Source: Meiothermus sp. QL-1 (lineage in GTDB: Bacteria; Deinococcota; Deinococci; Deinococcales; Thermaceae). From it: a stretch of DNA of 64,000 bases. Positions 42,490 to 51,403 of the stretch are shown here, piece by piece (within the stretch, counting starts at the first letter, position 1; every line of letters begins with the position of its first letter). The translations under genes and the position numbers were made by a program. The notes below the pieces were generated by a model, which worked only from the letters and a program-made list of their open reading frames with translations, did not search any database and had not been told where the DNA came from. Location of the stretch: assembly GCF_003351145.1 (NCBI RefSeq), contig NZ_QQSV01000013.1:1-64000 (forward strand), given 5' to 3'.

Positions 42490-43851
42490 CTAAACCCGAT
42501 GGGTCCCCCCTCCCCTGGGGGGTGGCTCCGTAAGGTGGCGCGTGAGGTGGTGGTGGATCCGGCGGGTTAGCCACCACACCCCCAGGAGCACCACAGGAAT
42601 CGCCAGCCCTGCGGCCAGCTCGGGCGAGATGGGAAGGCCTGCCTTCTCCCCACCTTTGAAGAGGTAGTACAAGAGCCCCACCACGTAGTAGGAGATGGCT
42701 GCGATGGATAGGCCCTCCACGGTGCGTTGGAGCTGGTACTGCATCTCCTGACCACGGCGGAGCTTGTTCAGGAGCTCCTGGTTCTGGGTTTCCAGGGCGA
42801 TGTCCACGCGGGTACGCAAAAGCGCCCCAGCCCGCTCGATGCGCTGGGAAAGGGCTGCGAGCCGACGAGCGGTGGACTCTACGGTGGCCATGGCCGGGCT
42901 GAAGCGGCGCTGCAGGAACTCTCCGATGGTCTGGGTACCAGGAATAGGGGTCTCGCGCAGCTCGGCCAGGCGGGCTTTGACCAGGTTGTGGTAGGCCTCC
43001 GTGGCGCTGAAGCGGTAGCTGTGCTCAGCGATGACGTGCTCCACTCGAGCCGCCAGGGCCTCGAGCTCATCCAGCAGCTCGGCATCGGCCTGATTGGCGT
43101 CGCGGATGCGGGCCGTGATCTGGGCCAGGGCCTGCTCCGACTCGAAGAGCATCTCCCGCAATCCCCGGGCCACCGGAAACCCCAAAAGGGCCATCATGCG
43201 GTAGGCCTCGATTTCCAAAAGCCGGGCAGCTATGCGGCCTGCGCGGGTCTCGCTGGTGCCAGGAGGGGCTACCACCACCATCCGCTCGAAGCCGCTCTGG
43301 CGCAGGCGGAAGTCGGTCACGGCGCAGCTATGCCCGCCCCGGCCCATCACCGAGGCCACCAGCGGGTTTCCGCCGAACCAAGGCCGGGCCAGCTCCAGCG
43401 CCTGCTCCACCGGGCCCAGAAGCATGATGAGCTTGACCGCCGAGAGGGTACGGCCCGGGATATCGCGGAGCCAGGCAGGGTCCACGATGAGGTGTTGCAG
43501 CAGGTCTGTTTCGTGGCTGGGCTCGAGGCTCGGCAAGCCCTGCACCAGGGTATAGGTGCTGAACTCGGTGTGCCGTTCCCAGCGTAACGAGCCCCCAGCC
43601 AGCCGCAGGCGCAGGTAGGTGCCGGCGAGCTGGTCGAGCTCGAGCTCCCCCTGGCCCGCCAGGCGGCGCAGGTGCTCGAGTTCCTCTTCACGCGTGGCCC
43701 CCACGTGCCGAACCGCCACCTGCACCACCAGGGCGGGCAGGCGGATGCGGGGGGTGGGCCTGGCATGCAGCTCGTTGTGAAGCTGGACGCGCAAGGGGTC
43801 GTTCGGCGGCAGCACGCCTACTTCACGGTAGATTTCGGTAGTGCGAGTCAT
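42490..43851 (-). CDS. DUF3422 family membrane protein
   Basis: 453 aa. N-terminal PPNDPLRVQLHNELHARP is the hallmark of DUF3422. Residues ~230-380 are largely helical and probably coiled coil (ARIRDANQADAELLDELEALAARVEHVIAE), and two hydrophobic helices near the C terminus (SIAAISYYVVGLLYYLF and GLAIPVVLLGVWWL) anchor it. The plan resembles CorA-like or DUF-type membrane proteins but no GMN motif is seen. ATG 43851 with GGGAGGG upstream is preferred to ATG 43875. Confidence 0.8.
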   Translation of the reverse strand: MTRTTEIYREVGVLPPNDPLRVQLHNELHARPTPRIRLPALVVQVAVRHVGATREEELEHLRRLAGQGELELDQLAGTYLRLRLAGGSLRWERHTEFSTYTLVQGLPSLEPSHETDLLQHLIVDPAWLRDIPGRTLSAVKLIMLLGPVEQALELARPWFGGNPLVASVMGRGGHSCAVTDFRLRQSGFERMVVVAPPGTSETRAGRIAARLLEIEAYRMMALLGFPVARGLREMLFESEQALAQITARIRDANQADAELLDELEALAARVEHVIAEHSYRFSATEAYHNLVKARLAELRETPIPGTQTIGEFLQRRFSPAMATVESTARRLAALSQRIERAGALLRTRVDIALETQNQELLNKLRRGQEMQYQLQRTVEGLSIAAISYYVVGLLYYLFKGGEKAGLPISPELAAGLAIPVVLLGVWWLTRRIHHHLTRHLTEPPPRGGGTHRV

Positions 43852-43956
43852 CCCGCTGCCCTCCCTGCTTGGCATTATTGTTGGGGTTTTCTGCTTCCCG
43901 GTCAGCCGGGAGGCCTTCCGGCAGTTTATGGCAGCCAGGCCGGTCTGGAAAGAGCA

Positions 43957-44787
43957 CTATACCAGGGATGCCAGTACTCCCATGGCTTCCTCTGGGCTGG
44001 CCCCTTGGTGCACAATTTGCATCAGGGCCCGCACCATGCCCCTGGGATTTTTGTGCTGGATGATGTTCCGCCCATACACAATGCCCCGCGCCCCCTGCTG
44101 CAGCACCTGGTAAGTGCGCTCCAGCAGGGTACAGTCGTCTACCCTGCCTCCCCCCCGCACCAGCACCGGCTTGCCCGAGGCAGCCTCCACCACCCGGTGG
44201 TAGTCCTCCAGGTGCGTGGTGAAGTCGGCTTTAATCACATCAGCCCCCAGCTCCACCGCCTGGCGCACCAGGGGCACAATCTTGTTCACATCGCCATCCA
44301 CCTCATAGCCGCCCCGGCCCGGCTGCATCGCCAAAGGCTCTACCATCAGGGGCATCCCGTAGCGCTCGGCCTCGGCTTTGAGGCGCTGCACGTTTTTGAG
44401 GCTGTCGCGGTAAAGCCCTGCCTCGCCCGGCAAAAAAAGCAGGTTGACCACCACACAGGCCGCGTCCAGCCGCAACGCCAGCTCAATAACACCCTCCACA
44501 AGCTCGGAAAAACGAAGGGGCGGCAGGGCCGGGCCATAGACGTTGGTGGTATCGGTGCGCAGCACCAAGGCCGGCTTTTCCTTCCCAGGAATCGCCTGCA
44601 AAAGCCGGGCCTGGCCGGGGGCCAGCTGGATGGCATCGGGGCCCGCTTCCACCAGGGTCCTGACCGCCTGGCCCAGGTTCTCGATGCCAGAAAGGAAGGA
44701 GAGCTCTCCGAAGACACCGTGATCCACCGCCACGTCCAAGCAGCGGCCATCGGAAGCAAAAAGGCGGTTCAGGCGGGGCTCTACCAT
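43957..44787 (-). CDS. DhnA/LsrF-type class I aldolase
   Basis: 276 aa DeoC/LacD/DhnA family TIM barrel. DVAVDHGVFGEL at the start, Schiff-base Lys in ADVIKADFTTHLED, and phosphate-binding VRGGGRVDD and GARGIVYGRNI at the end. Family members cleave ketose (bis)phosphates, sulfo-sugars or act as LsrF thiolase. Last gene of a seven-gene leftward series with transketolase, a HAD phosphatase and a ComB-like phosphatase, so a phospho-ketose substrate is likely but not identified. Confidence 0.8.
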   Translation of the reverse strand: MVEPRLNRLFASDGRCLDVAVDHGVFGELSFLSGIENLGQAVRTLVEAGPDAIQLAPGQARLLQAIPGKEKPALVLRTDTTNVYGPALPPLRFSELVEGVIELALRLDAACVVVNLLFLPGEAGLYRDSLKNVQRLKAEAERYGMPLMVEPLAMQPGRGGYEVDGDVNKIVPLVRQAVELGADVIKADFTTHLEDYHRVVEAASGKPVLVRGGGRVDDCTLLERTYQVLQQGARGIVYGRNIIQHKNPRGMVRALMQIVHQGASPEEAMGVLASLV

Positions 44788-44790
44788 GGG

Positions 44791-45075
44791 CTAGTCCAGG
44801 TCGTTTTGGAAGCTCTCGTAGCCGTTTTCCTCCATCCAGGTCTTGACCACATAGGGTGGGCGGAAGCTGGCTGGGTCCTGCACCGGCCCCTCCATCCAGT
44901 GGGGCTTGGCCTCCGGTGGGGGCTCCTGGCTCCAGTAGAAGTAGTAAAGCACCCAGTAGCCGTGCTGGTCCCTGAGAACCAGCGCCTCGCCAAAGCCGTC
45001 GACCATCTGCCGAATGGCCCGCTTGCGGGCCTCGCGGTAAGTGAGCTCGTCATACTCACGGGCGGTGGTGGACAT
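44791..45075 (-). CDS. Small conserved protein A of a tandem paralogous pair
   Basis: 94 aa, no recognised family. Aligns with the next gene upstream (45084-45371) over the whole length: shared L-Y-EA-RA, VDGFGEALVL, GYWVLYYFYW, HWMEGPVQDP, VVKTWMEENGY and F-N-acidic C terminus. Acidic, aromatic-rich, cytoplasmic, no signal peptide. The pair sits between an aldolase and a Dabb protein and is likely a structural or regulatory component of the same pathway. Confidence 0.7.
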   Translation of the reverse strand: MSTTAREYDELTYREARKRAIRQMVDGFGEALVLRDQHGYWVLYYFYWSQEPPPEAKPHWMEGPVQDPASFRPPYVVKTWMEENGYESFQNDLD

Positions 45076-45083
45076 AGAGCCTC

Positions 45084-45371
45084 CTATTTGCTCTCGTTCA
45101 CGAAGAGGTTGTAGCCATTTTGCTCGAGCCAGGCAACCACCTGGAAGGGCGCTTTGAATTCCTCTGGGCTGGCACGGGGGCCCTCCACCCAGTCGGGGGG
45201 GTGCGAGGGAATAGGCTCGCGCAGTCCCAACGCCCCGAACAGGTAGTAAAGCCCGTAGTAGCCGCCGGTACCCAGCAGGATAAGACCCTCGCCGTAGCCG
45301 TCCACCAACACCCGTTCCGCCCGGGGCTCGGCCTCGGCGTAGGACAGGCGGCGGAAGGCCTCGGCGGTCAT
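45084..45371 (-). CDS. Small conserved protein B of a tandem paralogous pair
   Basis: 95 aa, unknown family, paralog of protein A. Conserved stretches: LSYAEAEPRAERVLVDGYGEGLIL, GGYYGLYYLFGALG, PPDWVEGPRASPEEF, VVAWLEQNGYNLFVN. Start ATG overlaps the stop of the Dabb gene (4 bases), eight bases separate it from protein A. Duplication with retention of both copies suggests a hetero-oligomer. Confidence 0.7.
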   Translation of the reverse strand: MTAEAFRRLSYAEAEPRAERVLVDGYGEGLILLGTGGYYGLYYLFGALGLREPIPSHPPDWVEGPRASPEEFKAPFQVVAWLEQNGYNLFVNESK

Positions 45372-45670
45372 GGGACCTCCGGGTAGAGCCGCACGAAGTC
45401 GGTGGTCAGGCGGTCCTGGGCTAGGGGCCTGAAGACCTGATTGGCGAACTGCTGGTGCACGGGGTGGTCGCGGTAGAGGGGAATCACGCTCTCGTCGGCG
45501 AAATCCACCACCAACAGCCAGCGGTAGCGGGGCGCATCGCCCACCGCCTTGCCCAGCTCGAAGCCCACCACCCCCGGGATCTGGCCCAGCACCGCACGAG
45601 CCTGGCGGAACATTGCCAGCACCTCCTCCTCCGAGGCCTCGGTGTTGAAGACGATCAGGTGGCGCACCAT
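45368..45670 (-). CDS. Dabb (dimeric alpha-beta barrel) family protein
   Basis: 100 aa. N terminus MVRHLIVFN with FELGKAVGDAPRYRWLLVVDFADES and the YRDHPVHQQF histidine region is typical of stress-responsive A/B barrel proteins, whose known members range from cyclases to sugar-binding or stress proteins. Exact role unknown; abuts the HAD gene without a gap. Confidence 0.82.
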   Translation of the reverse strand: MVRHLIVFNTEASEEEVLAMFRQARAVLGQIPGVVGFELGKAVGDAPRYRWLLVVDFADESVIPLYRDHPVHQQFANQVFRPLAQDRLTTDFVRLYPEVP

Positions 45671-46420
45671 TTAGGCCCTCACAAACCGACCGTGCCAGTC
45701 TTGCAGTAGCTCGAGCGTAACCACCACCGCCCCTTCCACGGGCCCGCTCAACACCTGGGCCGGCTGGTGGGGCTCTCCCAGATGCTCCAGCACCGCCAGA
45801 GCCCCCTCGAAGCGCTGCCCACGGGTGTAGTAGCTGTAGGTGATAAGGGTGGGAATTCCCGCCTTCTGGGCGGCAATTAACCCGTTCTGCGAATCCTCAA
45901 TGGCCAGGGCTTCCTCCGGCGCAATGCCCAGGTTCTTCAGCGCCTCTAAGTACACGTCCGGAGCGGGCTTCTTTCGGGGCACCATGTCCCCCGCCACGAT
46001 GGTCTCAAACCAGCCCCGCACCTCTTCCCCAGCCTGCTTCAAGAGCACCTCCACGTTGGGCAGCGAGGTGGTGGTGGCAATCGCCAGCCGTACCCCGCGC
46101 TCGCGGGCCTCGCGCCAGAGCCTCAGCACCCCAGGGCGGAAGGGCACCTCGCCGGCCTCAACGATTTGGTTGTAAATCTCGGTCTTGCGCCGGTGCAGCC
46201 GAGCGATGTCGGTGTCCAAAAGCTTGGGGCACTCGGGGCAGTGGTAGAGGTAGTGGGCGATGCGCTCCTTGCCCCCGGTCACCCAAAGGAGCCGCTCGTA
46301 GAGGTCGCGGTCCCACTCAATCTCTAGACCCGCCTCGGCGAAGGCTCGGTTGAAGGCCATGCGGTGGCCCTCCTCGGTCTCGGCAATTACGCCATCCACG
46401 TCGAAGATAAGCGCCTGCAT
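45671..46420 (-). CDS. HAD phosphatase (CbbY-like)
   Basis: 249 aa haloacid dehalogenase subfamily IA. Motif I FDVDGVIAETEEGH, motif II IATTTSL, motif III Lys in VPRKKPAPDVY, motif IV EDSQNGLIAAQKAG. The N-terminal ETEEGHRMAFNRAFAEAGL cap matches CbbY proteins (xylulose-1,5-bisphosphate phosphatase) or the beta-phosphoglucomutase group. No RuBisCO is seen, so a Calvin-cycle role is not supported; a phospho-sugar substrate is likely given transketolase and aldolase in the same series. Confidence 0.82.
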   Translation of the reverse strand: MQALIFDVDGVIAETEEGHRMAFNRAFAEAGLEIEWDRDLYERLLWVTGGKERIAHYLYHCPECPKLLDTDIARLHRRKTEIYNQIVEAGEVPFRPGVLRLWREARERGVRLAIATTTSLPNVEVLLKQAGEEVRGWFETIVAGDMVPRKKPAPDVYLEALKNLGIAPEEALAIEDSQNGLIAAQKAGIPTLITYSYYTRGQRFEGALAVLEHLGEPHQPAQVLSGPVEGAVVVTLELLQDWHGRFVRA

Positions 46421-46430
46421 GCCCCCTCCC

Positions 46431-47129
46431 CTAACCGAAAATCAGGGCCTCTCCACGCCGCTCCAGAAGACGGGGTACCCGCTCGGAAAAGCCCAGCCGG
46501 GCGCAGAAATCCACATCCTCACCCAGCCCCTCCCGCTCCAGGGCCAGGGCCGCCTCGGAGGCCCTGAGCACCGGCAGCGCGGGTTTCTGGGCCAGGTGCA
46601 GGGCGATCTGCACCCCATCCCCCACCGGTTCGAACCCCTCGGCCACAAGCCCCTGGGCCAGCACCCCGGCGGTGTAAAGGTCGTCCATGCCCACCTGCCC
46701 CTCCTTACCTGCGCAGAGGATGGCCACCTCCCTGCCCAGGCTGGCGGCCAGCCGCACCGCGGAGGGGGCGTTGAGCAGGGAAGCCAGGAGCACCTCCCGG
46801 GCCACCTGGGCAGCCTTGTGGGCTGCCTTAGTGCCGTTGGTGGTGGCGTGGATCAGGGTACGCCCCTTCAGTTCGGCCCCCAACGCCTCGCGGGGGCTGT
46901 TGCCGAAGTCGAAACCCTCCGGGCGCAGGCCCCCCACCTCACCGGCCAGAAGCTCGCCATTTTGCCTGAGGGCCCGCGCAGCCTCCAGGCTCGCAGTGAG
47001 CCACAAGGCCCCTGCCCCGGCCTCCAGGAACATCACCGCGGTGCTGGTGGCCCGGATCACATCCACCACCATCATCACCTCCGCAGAAGGGAGAGGATCC
47101 AGGGGAAGCGGGTGAACCCTTACCCTCAC
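46431..47129 (-). CDS. comB: ComB-like 2-phosphosulfolactate phosphatase
   Basis: 232 aa. VVDVIRATST, LLAGEVGGLRPEGFDFGNSP, IHATTNGTKA and CAGKEGQVGMDDLYTAG are ComB blocks. ComB dephosphorylates phosphosulfolactate in coenzyme M synthesis, but homologs occur in many bacteria without coenzyme M. Here the neighbours are sugar-phosphate enzymes, so a sulfonated or other three-carbon acid phosphate is possible. Nine bases downstream of tkt, ten bases before the HAD gene. Confidence 0.82.
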   Translation of the reverse strand: MRVRVHPLPLDPLPSAEVMMVVDVIRATSTAVMFLEAGAGALWLTASLEAARALRQNGELLAGEVGGLRPEGFDFGNSPREALGAELKGRTLIHATTNGTKAAHKAAQVAREVLLASLLNAPSAVRLAASLGREVAILCAGKEGQVGMDDLYTAGVLAQGLVAEGFEPVGDGVQIALHLAQKPALPVLRASEAALALEREGLGEDVDFCARLGFSERVPRLLERRGEALIFG

Positions 47130-47138
47130 GGCAGCCTC

Positions 47139-49112
47139 CTACAAGAGCTCCAGCACCGCCCGCACCACCGCCCCGGGCCTGAAGCCGAGGTTCTCGTAGA
47201 TGGTGGGGTAAGGGGCGCTGGCCCCGAAGTGGTCGAGGCCCAGCACGGCATCGGCGTACCGCTCCCAGCCCAGGCTAGCCCCAGCCTCCACCGCCAGCGT
47301 GGGGAGGTGTTTGGGCAACACGGCCTCGCGGTACTGGCGGGGCTGGGCCTCGAAGGCCTCCCAGCAGGGCAGGCTCACCACCCGCACCAAGACCCCCTCC
47401 TGGGCCAGAAGCTTCTGCGCCTCTAGTGCGAGGGCCACCTCGCTCCCGGTGGCCACGATGGCCGCCCGGGCTCCCTCCTGCTCGGAGATGACATACCCCC
47501 CCTTGAGGGTGCCCTCGGCCCCGGCCAAGGTGGTGCGGTCCAGCACCGGCACCGCCTGCCGGGTGAGCACCAGCGCGGTGGGGCCCTCCTTGCGCTCCAG
47601 GGCCATGCGCCAGGCGTAGGCGGTCTCGAGGGCGTCCGCCGGACGGATGACCCAAAGACCCGGCATGGCCCTGAGGCTGGCCAGGTGCTCGATGGGCTGG
47701 TGGGTGGGGCCGTCCTCTCCAATCGCTACCGAGTCGTGGGTCAGCACAAAGATGCTGGGGGTGCCCATAAGAGCCGCCAGGCGAATGGCCGGCCGCATGT
47801 AATCGGAGAAAACGAAGAAGGTGCCCCCATAAGCCCGGTAGCCCCCGTGCAGGTTGAGCCCGTTCAGGATGGCCCCCATGGCGTGCTCGCGCACCCCGTA
47901 GTGTAGGTAGCGGCCGGTGGGGTTCTCGCGCGAGAAGGGCTGCATTCCCTGGGCCTGGGTGTTGTTGGAGGGGGTGAGGTCAGCGCTGCCGCCCAGGAGC
48001 TCGGGAAGGGCCGGGGCCAGGGCATCGAGCACCTTGCCGGAAGCCGCGCGGGTGGCCACCTTCCCGCTAAAACTGGGGATGAGCCGTTCCCAGTCCAAAG
48101 GGGGCAGCTCACCCCTGAGCCTCCGCTCCAACTCCCGGGCCTCCTCGGGGTAGGCCTGGGCGTAGCGCTGGAGCCGGGCCCTCCAGTCAGCCTCGAGCCG
48201 CTGCCCGCGGGCGACGGCAGCCCGGAAGTGCTCGTAGACCTCGTGGGGAATCTCGAAGGGCGGGTGGGGCCAGCCGAGGTTTTGCCGGGTGGCCTCGAGG
48301 GCCTCAGGGCCCAGGGGCTCGCCGTGCACCTTGTGGCTTCCAGCCTTGGGCGAACCCGCACCGATCACCGTGCGCACCGCGATGATGGAGGGCCTCGGGT
48401 CGGCCTGGGCAGCCCGGATGGCAGCCCGGACAGCGGCCAGGTCCTCCCCGTCTACCCGCTGGGTATGCCAGCCGTAGGCCTGGTAGCGGGCCAGCACATC
48501 CTCGCCGAAGGCCAGGGCGGTGGGGCCGTCGATGGAGATGTGGTTGTCGTCCCACAGCACGATGAGCTTGGAGAGCCCCCAGTGCCCGGCGAGGCTGGAG
48601 GCCTCCCCCGAGACCCCCTCCATCAGGTCGCCATCCGAAGCCAGCACATAGGTGTAGTGGTCCACCACGGTATGGCCCTCGCGGTTGAACTCGGCGGCCA
48701 GCTTGCGCTCGGCCAGGGCCAGCCCCACCGCGGTGCTGATGCCCTGGCCCAAAGGCCCGGTGGTTACCTCCACCCCAGGGGTATGGCCGTGCTCGGGGTG
48801 GCCGGGGGTCTTGGAGCCCCACTGGCGGAAGCGCTTGAGCTCGTCCAGGGGCAGGTCGTAGCCGGTGAGGTGCAGCAGGGCGTACAGGAGCATGGAGCCG
48901 TGCCCCGCCGAAAGCACGAAGCGGTCGCGGTCGGGCCAGTGGGGGTTGGTAGGGTTGTGCTTGAGGAAGTCTGTCCAGAGCACATAGGCCACCGGGGCCA
49001 TGCCTAAAGGCATCCCGGGATGGCCGCTTTTAGCCTGCTCCACTGCGTCCGCCGCCAGCATCCGTATGGCGGTGATGGCCCGGGCCTCGATCGCGCTTAG
49101 GGTGGTCGCCAT
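47139..49112 (-). CDS. tkt: Transketolase
   Basis: 657 aa. Thiamine-diphosphate enzyme moving two-carbon units between ketose and aldose phosphates. N-terminal [52 protein letters not shown] with DDNHIS; pyrimidine domain [20 protein letters not shown]. First gene of the seven-gene series ending with the LsrF-type aldolase; ribosome site AAAGGAG before ATG. Confidence 0.95.
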   Translation of the reverse strand: MATTLSAIEARAITAIRMLAADAVEQAKSGHPGMPLGMAPVAYVLWTDFLKHNPTNPHWPDRDRFVLSAGHGSMLLYALLHLTGYDLPLDELKRFRQWGSKTPGHPEHGHTPGVEVTTGPLGQGISTAVGLALAERKLAAEFNREGHTVVDHYTYVLASDGDLMEGVSGEASSLAGHWGLSKLIVLWDDNHISIDGPTALAFGEDVLARYQAYGWHTQRVDGEDLAAVRAAIRAAQADPRPSIIAVRTVIGAGSPKAGSHKVHGEPLGPEALEATRQNLGWPHPPFEIPHEVYEHFRAAVARGQRLEADWRARLQRYAQAYPEEARELERRLRGELPPLDWERLIPSFSGKVATRAASGKVLDALAPALPELLGGSADLTPSNNTQAQGMQPFSRENPTGRYLHYGVREHAMGAILNGLNLHGGYRAYGGTFFVFSDYMRPAIRLAALMGTPSIFVLTHDSVAIGEDGPTHQPIEHLASLRAMPGLWVIRPADALETAYAWRMALERKEGPTALVLTRQAVPVLDRTTLAGAEGTLKGGYVISEQEGARAAIVATGSEVALALEAQKLLAQEGVLVRVVSLPCWEAFEAQPRQYREAVLPKHLPTLAVEAGASLGWERYADAVLGLDHFGASAPYPTIYENLGFRPGAVVRAVLELL

Positions 49113-49144
49113 GTGTCTCCTTTCACAAGACAGAACTTGAAGCC

Positions 49145-49174
49145 AGTGTAGGAGGAGGAAAACCCAACCTTCAA
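49145..49174 (-). promoter_or_regulatory. Candidate promoter of the tkt series
   Basis: Minus strand TTGAAG (49169-49174), 18-base spacer, TACACT (49145-49150), followed by a ~30-base leader and AAAGGAG. Confidence 0.5.
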
Positions 49175-49186
49175 GCCGGGTTCTCC
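49157..49186 (-). terminator. Possible terminator hairpin after the gabD-like gene
   Basis: Minus strand GGAGAACCC and GGGTTTTCC arms (one G-U pair) around a 12-base loop, 26 bases after the stop. The loop contains the -35 box of the tkt promoter. Confidence 0.35.
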
Positions 49187-49211
49187 CCCTTTTTATAAGA
49201 GTTCCTTATGC

Positions 49212-50654
49212 CTAAGGCAGCGCGATGGAGATGAGCTTGGTCTCGAGGAACTCCTCCACCCCCCAGCGCCCCCCCTCGCGGCCCAGGCCCGAACTCTTAT
49301 AACCGCCGAAGGGCAGATTGGCCCCCATGGCGCTCGGCACGGGGTCGTTGACCCCCACGATGCCATACTCGAGGGCCTCTGCTACCCGGAAGGCCCGGCC
49401 CAGGTCCCGGGTCCAGATATAGGCCGCCAGCCCGTACTCGGTGTTGTTGGCCCAGGCAATTACCTCCTCCTCGTCCTCAAAAGGCATCAGGGGGGCCACC
49501 GGGCCAAAGGTCTCCTCTTCCAGGATGCGCATGCCGGGCTTTATGCCGGTGAGGACCGTAGGGGCGTAGAACAGACCGCCCAGCGGCCTGCCCCCAGTGG
49601 CCACCTGGGCCCCCTTGGCCAAAGCGTCCTCCACATGGGCCACCACCTTCTGCAACCCCTGCTCCTCCACCAAAGGGCCAATCTGGGTGCTGGGGTCGAG
49701 GGGGTCGCCCACCTTGAGCCGGCTCACCGCCTCGGCCAGAGCCTGGGCATAGTCGGCCTCGAGCCGCCGGTGCACATAGATGCGGTTGGTGGTGATGCAG
49801 GTCTGGCCGGTGTTGCGGTACTTGGAGAGCAGGGTGAACTGCACCGCTTTTTCGATGTCGGCGTCCTCGAAGAGGATGAAGGGCGCGTTGCCCCCCAGCT
49901 CCAAAGAGATGCGCTTCAGCGTATCGGCAGCCTGGCGGTAGAGGAGCTTGCCCACCGGGGTGGAGCCGGTGAAGGTGATCTTGCGGATGCGCGGGTCCTC
50001 CATCAGGACCCGCGAGACCGGCACCGGGTCGGCGGCCGGCAGCACCTGCAGGGTGCCCGGAGGCCCCCCCGCCTCCTCCCAGAGCTTGGCCAGGTACAAG
50101 GCGCAGAGGGGGGCCTGCTCAGCAGGCTTGACGATGACGGTGCAGCCCGCGGCCAGGGCCGGGGCGGCCTTACGGGTGATCATGCTGGTGGGGAAGTTCC
50201 AGGGGGTGACCGCGTAAACCGGCCCCACCGGCTCGTAGACCGCCATCTGCCGCTTGTGGGAAAAGCGGGGGTGGATGAGCTCACCCCCGATGCGGGGGGC
50301 CTCCTCGGCGCACCATTCCACGAAACTCGCGGCGTAGAGCACCTCGCCTTTGGCCTCGGTGATGGGTTTGCCCATCTCAAGGGCGGTTAGGCGGCCCAGC
50401 GGCTCCTGGTGGGCTATGAGCAAATCGTTCCAGCGGCGCAGAATCCGACCCCGCTCAAAGCCCGTGAGTTTCCGCCAGGTCCTGAAGGCCTCCACCGCCG
50501 TGTCGGCGGCCAGCCGGGCCTCAGCCTCGCCGCAGTCGGCCACCTCGGCCAGCACCTCGCCGCTGTAGGGGCTGCGAACCGGAAAGGTACGGGGAGCCGC
50601 GTACCACTGGCCCCCCAAATAGGCCTGGGTAGGCACCGCAAGGTCTTTGACCAT
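49212..50654 (-). CDS. Aldehyde dehydrogenase (succinate-semialdehyde dehydrogenase-like)
   Basis: 480 aa NAD(P)-dependent aldehyde dehydrogenase. VTPWNFPTSMITRKAAPALAAG binds cofactor, catalytic Glu in SLELGGNAPFI, catalytic Cys in TGQTCITTNRI, and PFGGYKSSGLGREGG near the end. Close in pattern to GabD, oxidising succinic semialdehyde; other aldehydes possible. TATGCT is 6 bases before ATG 50654. Upstream in-frame sequence is antisense of the peptidase gene. Confidence 0.87.
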   Translation of the reverse strand: MVKDLAVPTQAYLGGQWYAAPRTFPVRSPYSGEVLAEVADCGEAEARLAADTAVEAFRTWRKLTGFERGRILRRWNDLLIAHQEPLGRLTALEMGKPITEAKGEVLYAASFVEWCAEEAPRIGGELIHPRFSHKRQMAVYEPVGPVYAVTPWNFPTSMITRKAAPALAAGCTVIVKPAEQAPLCALYLAKLWEEAGGPPGTLQVLPAADPVPVSRVLMEDPRIRKITFTGSTPVGKLLYRQAADTLKRISLELGGNAPFILFEDADIEKAVQFTLLSKYRNTGQTCITTNRIYVHRRLEADYAQALAEAVSRLKVGDPLDPSTQIGPLVEEQGLQKVVAHVEDALAKGAQVATGGRPLGGLFYAPTVLTGIKPGMRILEEETFGPVAPLMPFEDEEEVIAWANNTEYGLAAYIWTRDLGRAFRVAEALEYGIVGVNDPVPSAMGANLPFGGYKSSGLGREGGRWGVEEFLETKLISIALP

Positions 50655-50660
50655 GCCTTC

Positions 50661-50666
50661 AGCATA
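50661..50666 (-). promoter_or_regulatory. Leaderless -10 box of the aldehyde dehydrogenase gene
   Basis: TATGCT on the minus strand, 6 bases before the ATG at 50654. Confidence 0.5.
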
Positions 50667-50686
50667 CCGCCGCATAACCGCTGGGG

Positions 50687-51340
50687 CTAGCGCCTGCGGG
50701 CTGGGGTCATCTGGCCCCAGTCTCGGTCTGTCAGGAGGGGCAGGGGGTTGATGACCTGGTAGTCGCAGGTGCGGCGGCTGCCCGCGTACACCCCAAAGTG
50801 CAGGTGGGGCGGGGTAGAGCGGGCGTTGCCGCTGTTGCCCACGAAGCCCAGCAGGGTGTTCGGGCTCACCCGCTGCCCCTCCCTCAGGCCAGGGGCGTAG
50901 CGCTCGAGGTGGGCGTAGTAGTAGCGCCTGCCCCCAGGCCCCACCACGAAGACGTAGAGCCCACCCCGCTCCCCCCGCCCGATGCGCCAAACAAAGCCGC
51001 TGGTGGCCGAGTAGACCGGGGTGCCCCGGGGGGCAAAGATATCCTGGCCCTCGTGCCGGCGCCAGCCCTCGCGGGGCGCGCCAAAGGTGTCGGCCACCTG
51101 CCGCACCCGCACCCCCTGCACCGGCATCAGCAAGCGAGCATCGGGGGTAGGGGGCAGAAGCTGCAGGTACCCTTGCAGCTTGTCGCGGTAGTGGGCCCAA
51201 CGCGCCCGCTCCTGGCGCTCCGCCTCGGTACGGGGGGCAGGAAGAGGTGGGGGATTGCAGGTCCGGCCGGGCTCTTTATCAGCTTCGAGGACCTGGGCCA
51301 GGGCCAGAGGGCCGAGGAGGAAAAGGAGCATGAAGAGCAT
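50687..51340 (-). CDS. Exported M23 (LytM-like) peptidase
   Basis: 217 aa with N-terminal signal (MLFMLLFLLGPLALAQ). Zinc site: RRHEGQDIFAPRGTPVYSATSG (His, Asp) and PPHLHFGVYAG (HxH). Such proteins cut peptidoglycan peptide crosslinks or regulate amidases. Two cysteines outside the catalytic core may form a disulfide. Divergent from the GNAT gene with a 63-base shared control region. Confidence 0.88.
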   Translation of the reverse strand: MLFMLLFLLGPLALAQVLEADKEPGRTCNPPPLPAPRTEAERQERARWAHYRDKLQGYLQLLPPTPDARLLMPVQGVRVRQVADTFGAPREGWRRHEGQDIFAPRGTPVYSATSGFVWRIGRGERGGLYVFVVGPGGRRYYYAHLERYAPGLREGQRVSPNTLLGFVGNSGNARSTPPHLHFGVYAGSRRTCDYQVINPLPLLTDRDWGQMTPARRR

Positions 51341-51390
51341 ACCTCTAGTCTGCCGGCTCGGCGTGAAGAAAGCATAAAGGCCCCCTGCGC

Positions 51391-51396
51391 TATGCT
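51391..51396 (+). promoter_or_regulatory. Leaderless -10 box of the GNAT gene
   Basis: TATGCT, 7 bases before ATG 51404. It overlaps an upstream in-frame ATG (51392), which is therefore unlikely to be the start. Confidence 0.5.
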
Positions 51397-51403
51397 GGGG
51401 TGG

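Noticed and set aside
45671-49112. Calvin-cycle (cbb) cluster because of CbbY-like phosphatase, transketolase and aldolase
   Set aside because: No RuBisCO, phosphoribulokinase or CbbR-like gene in the window; all three enzymes also occur in heterotrophic sugar metabolism.
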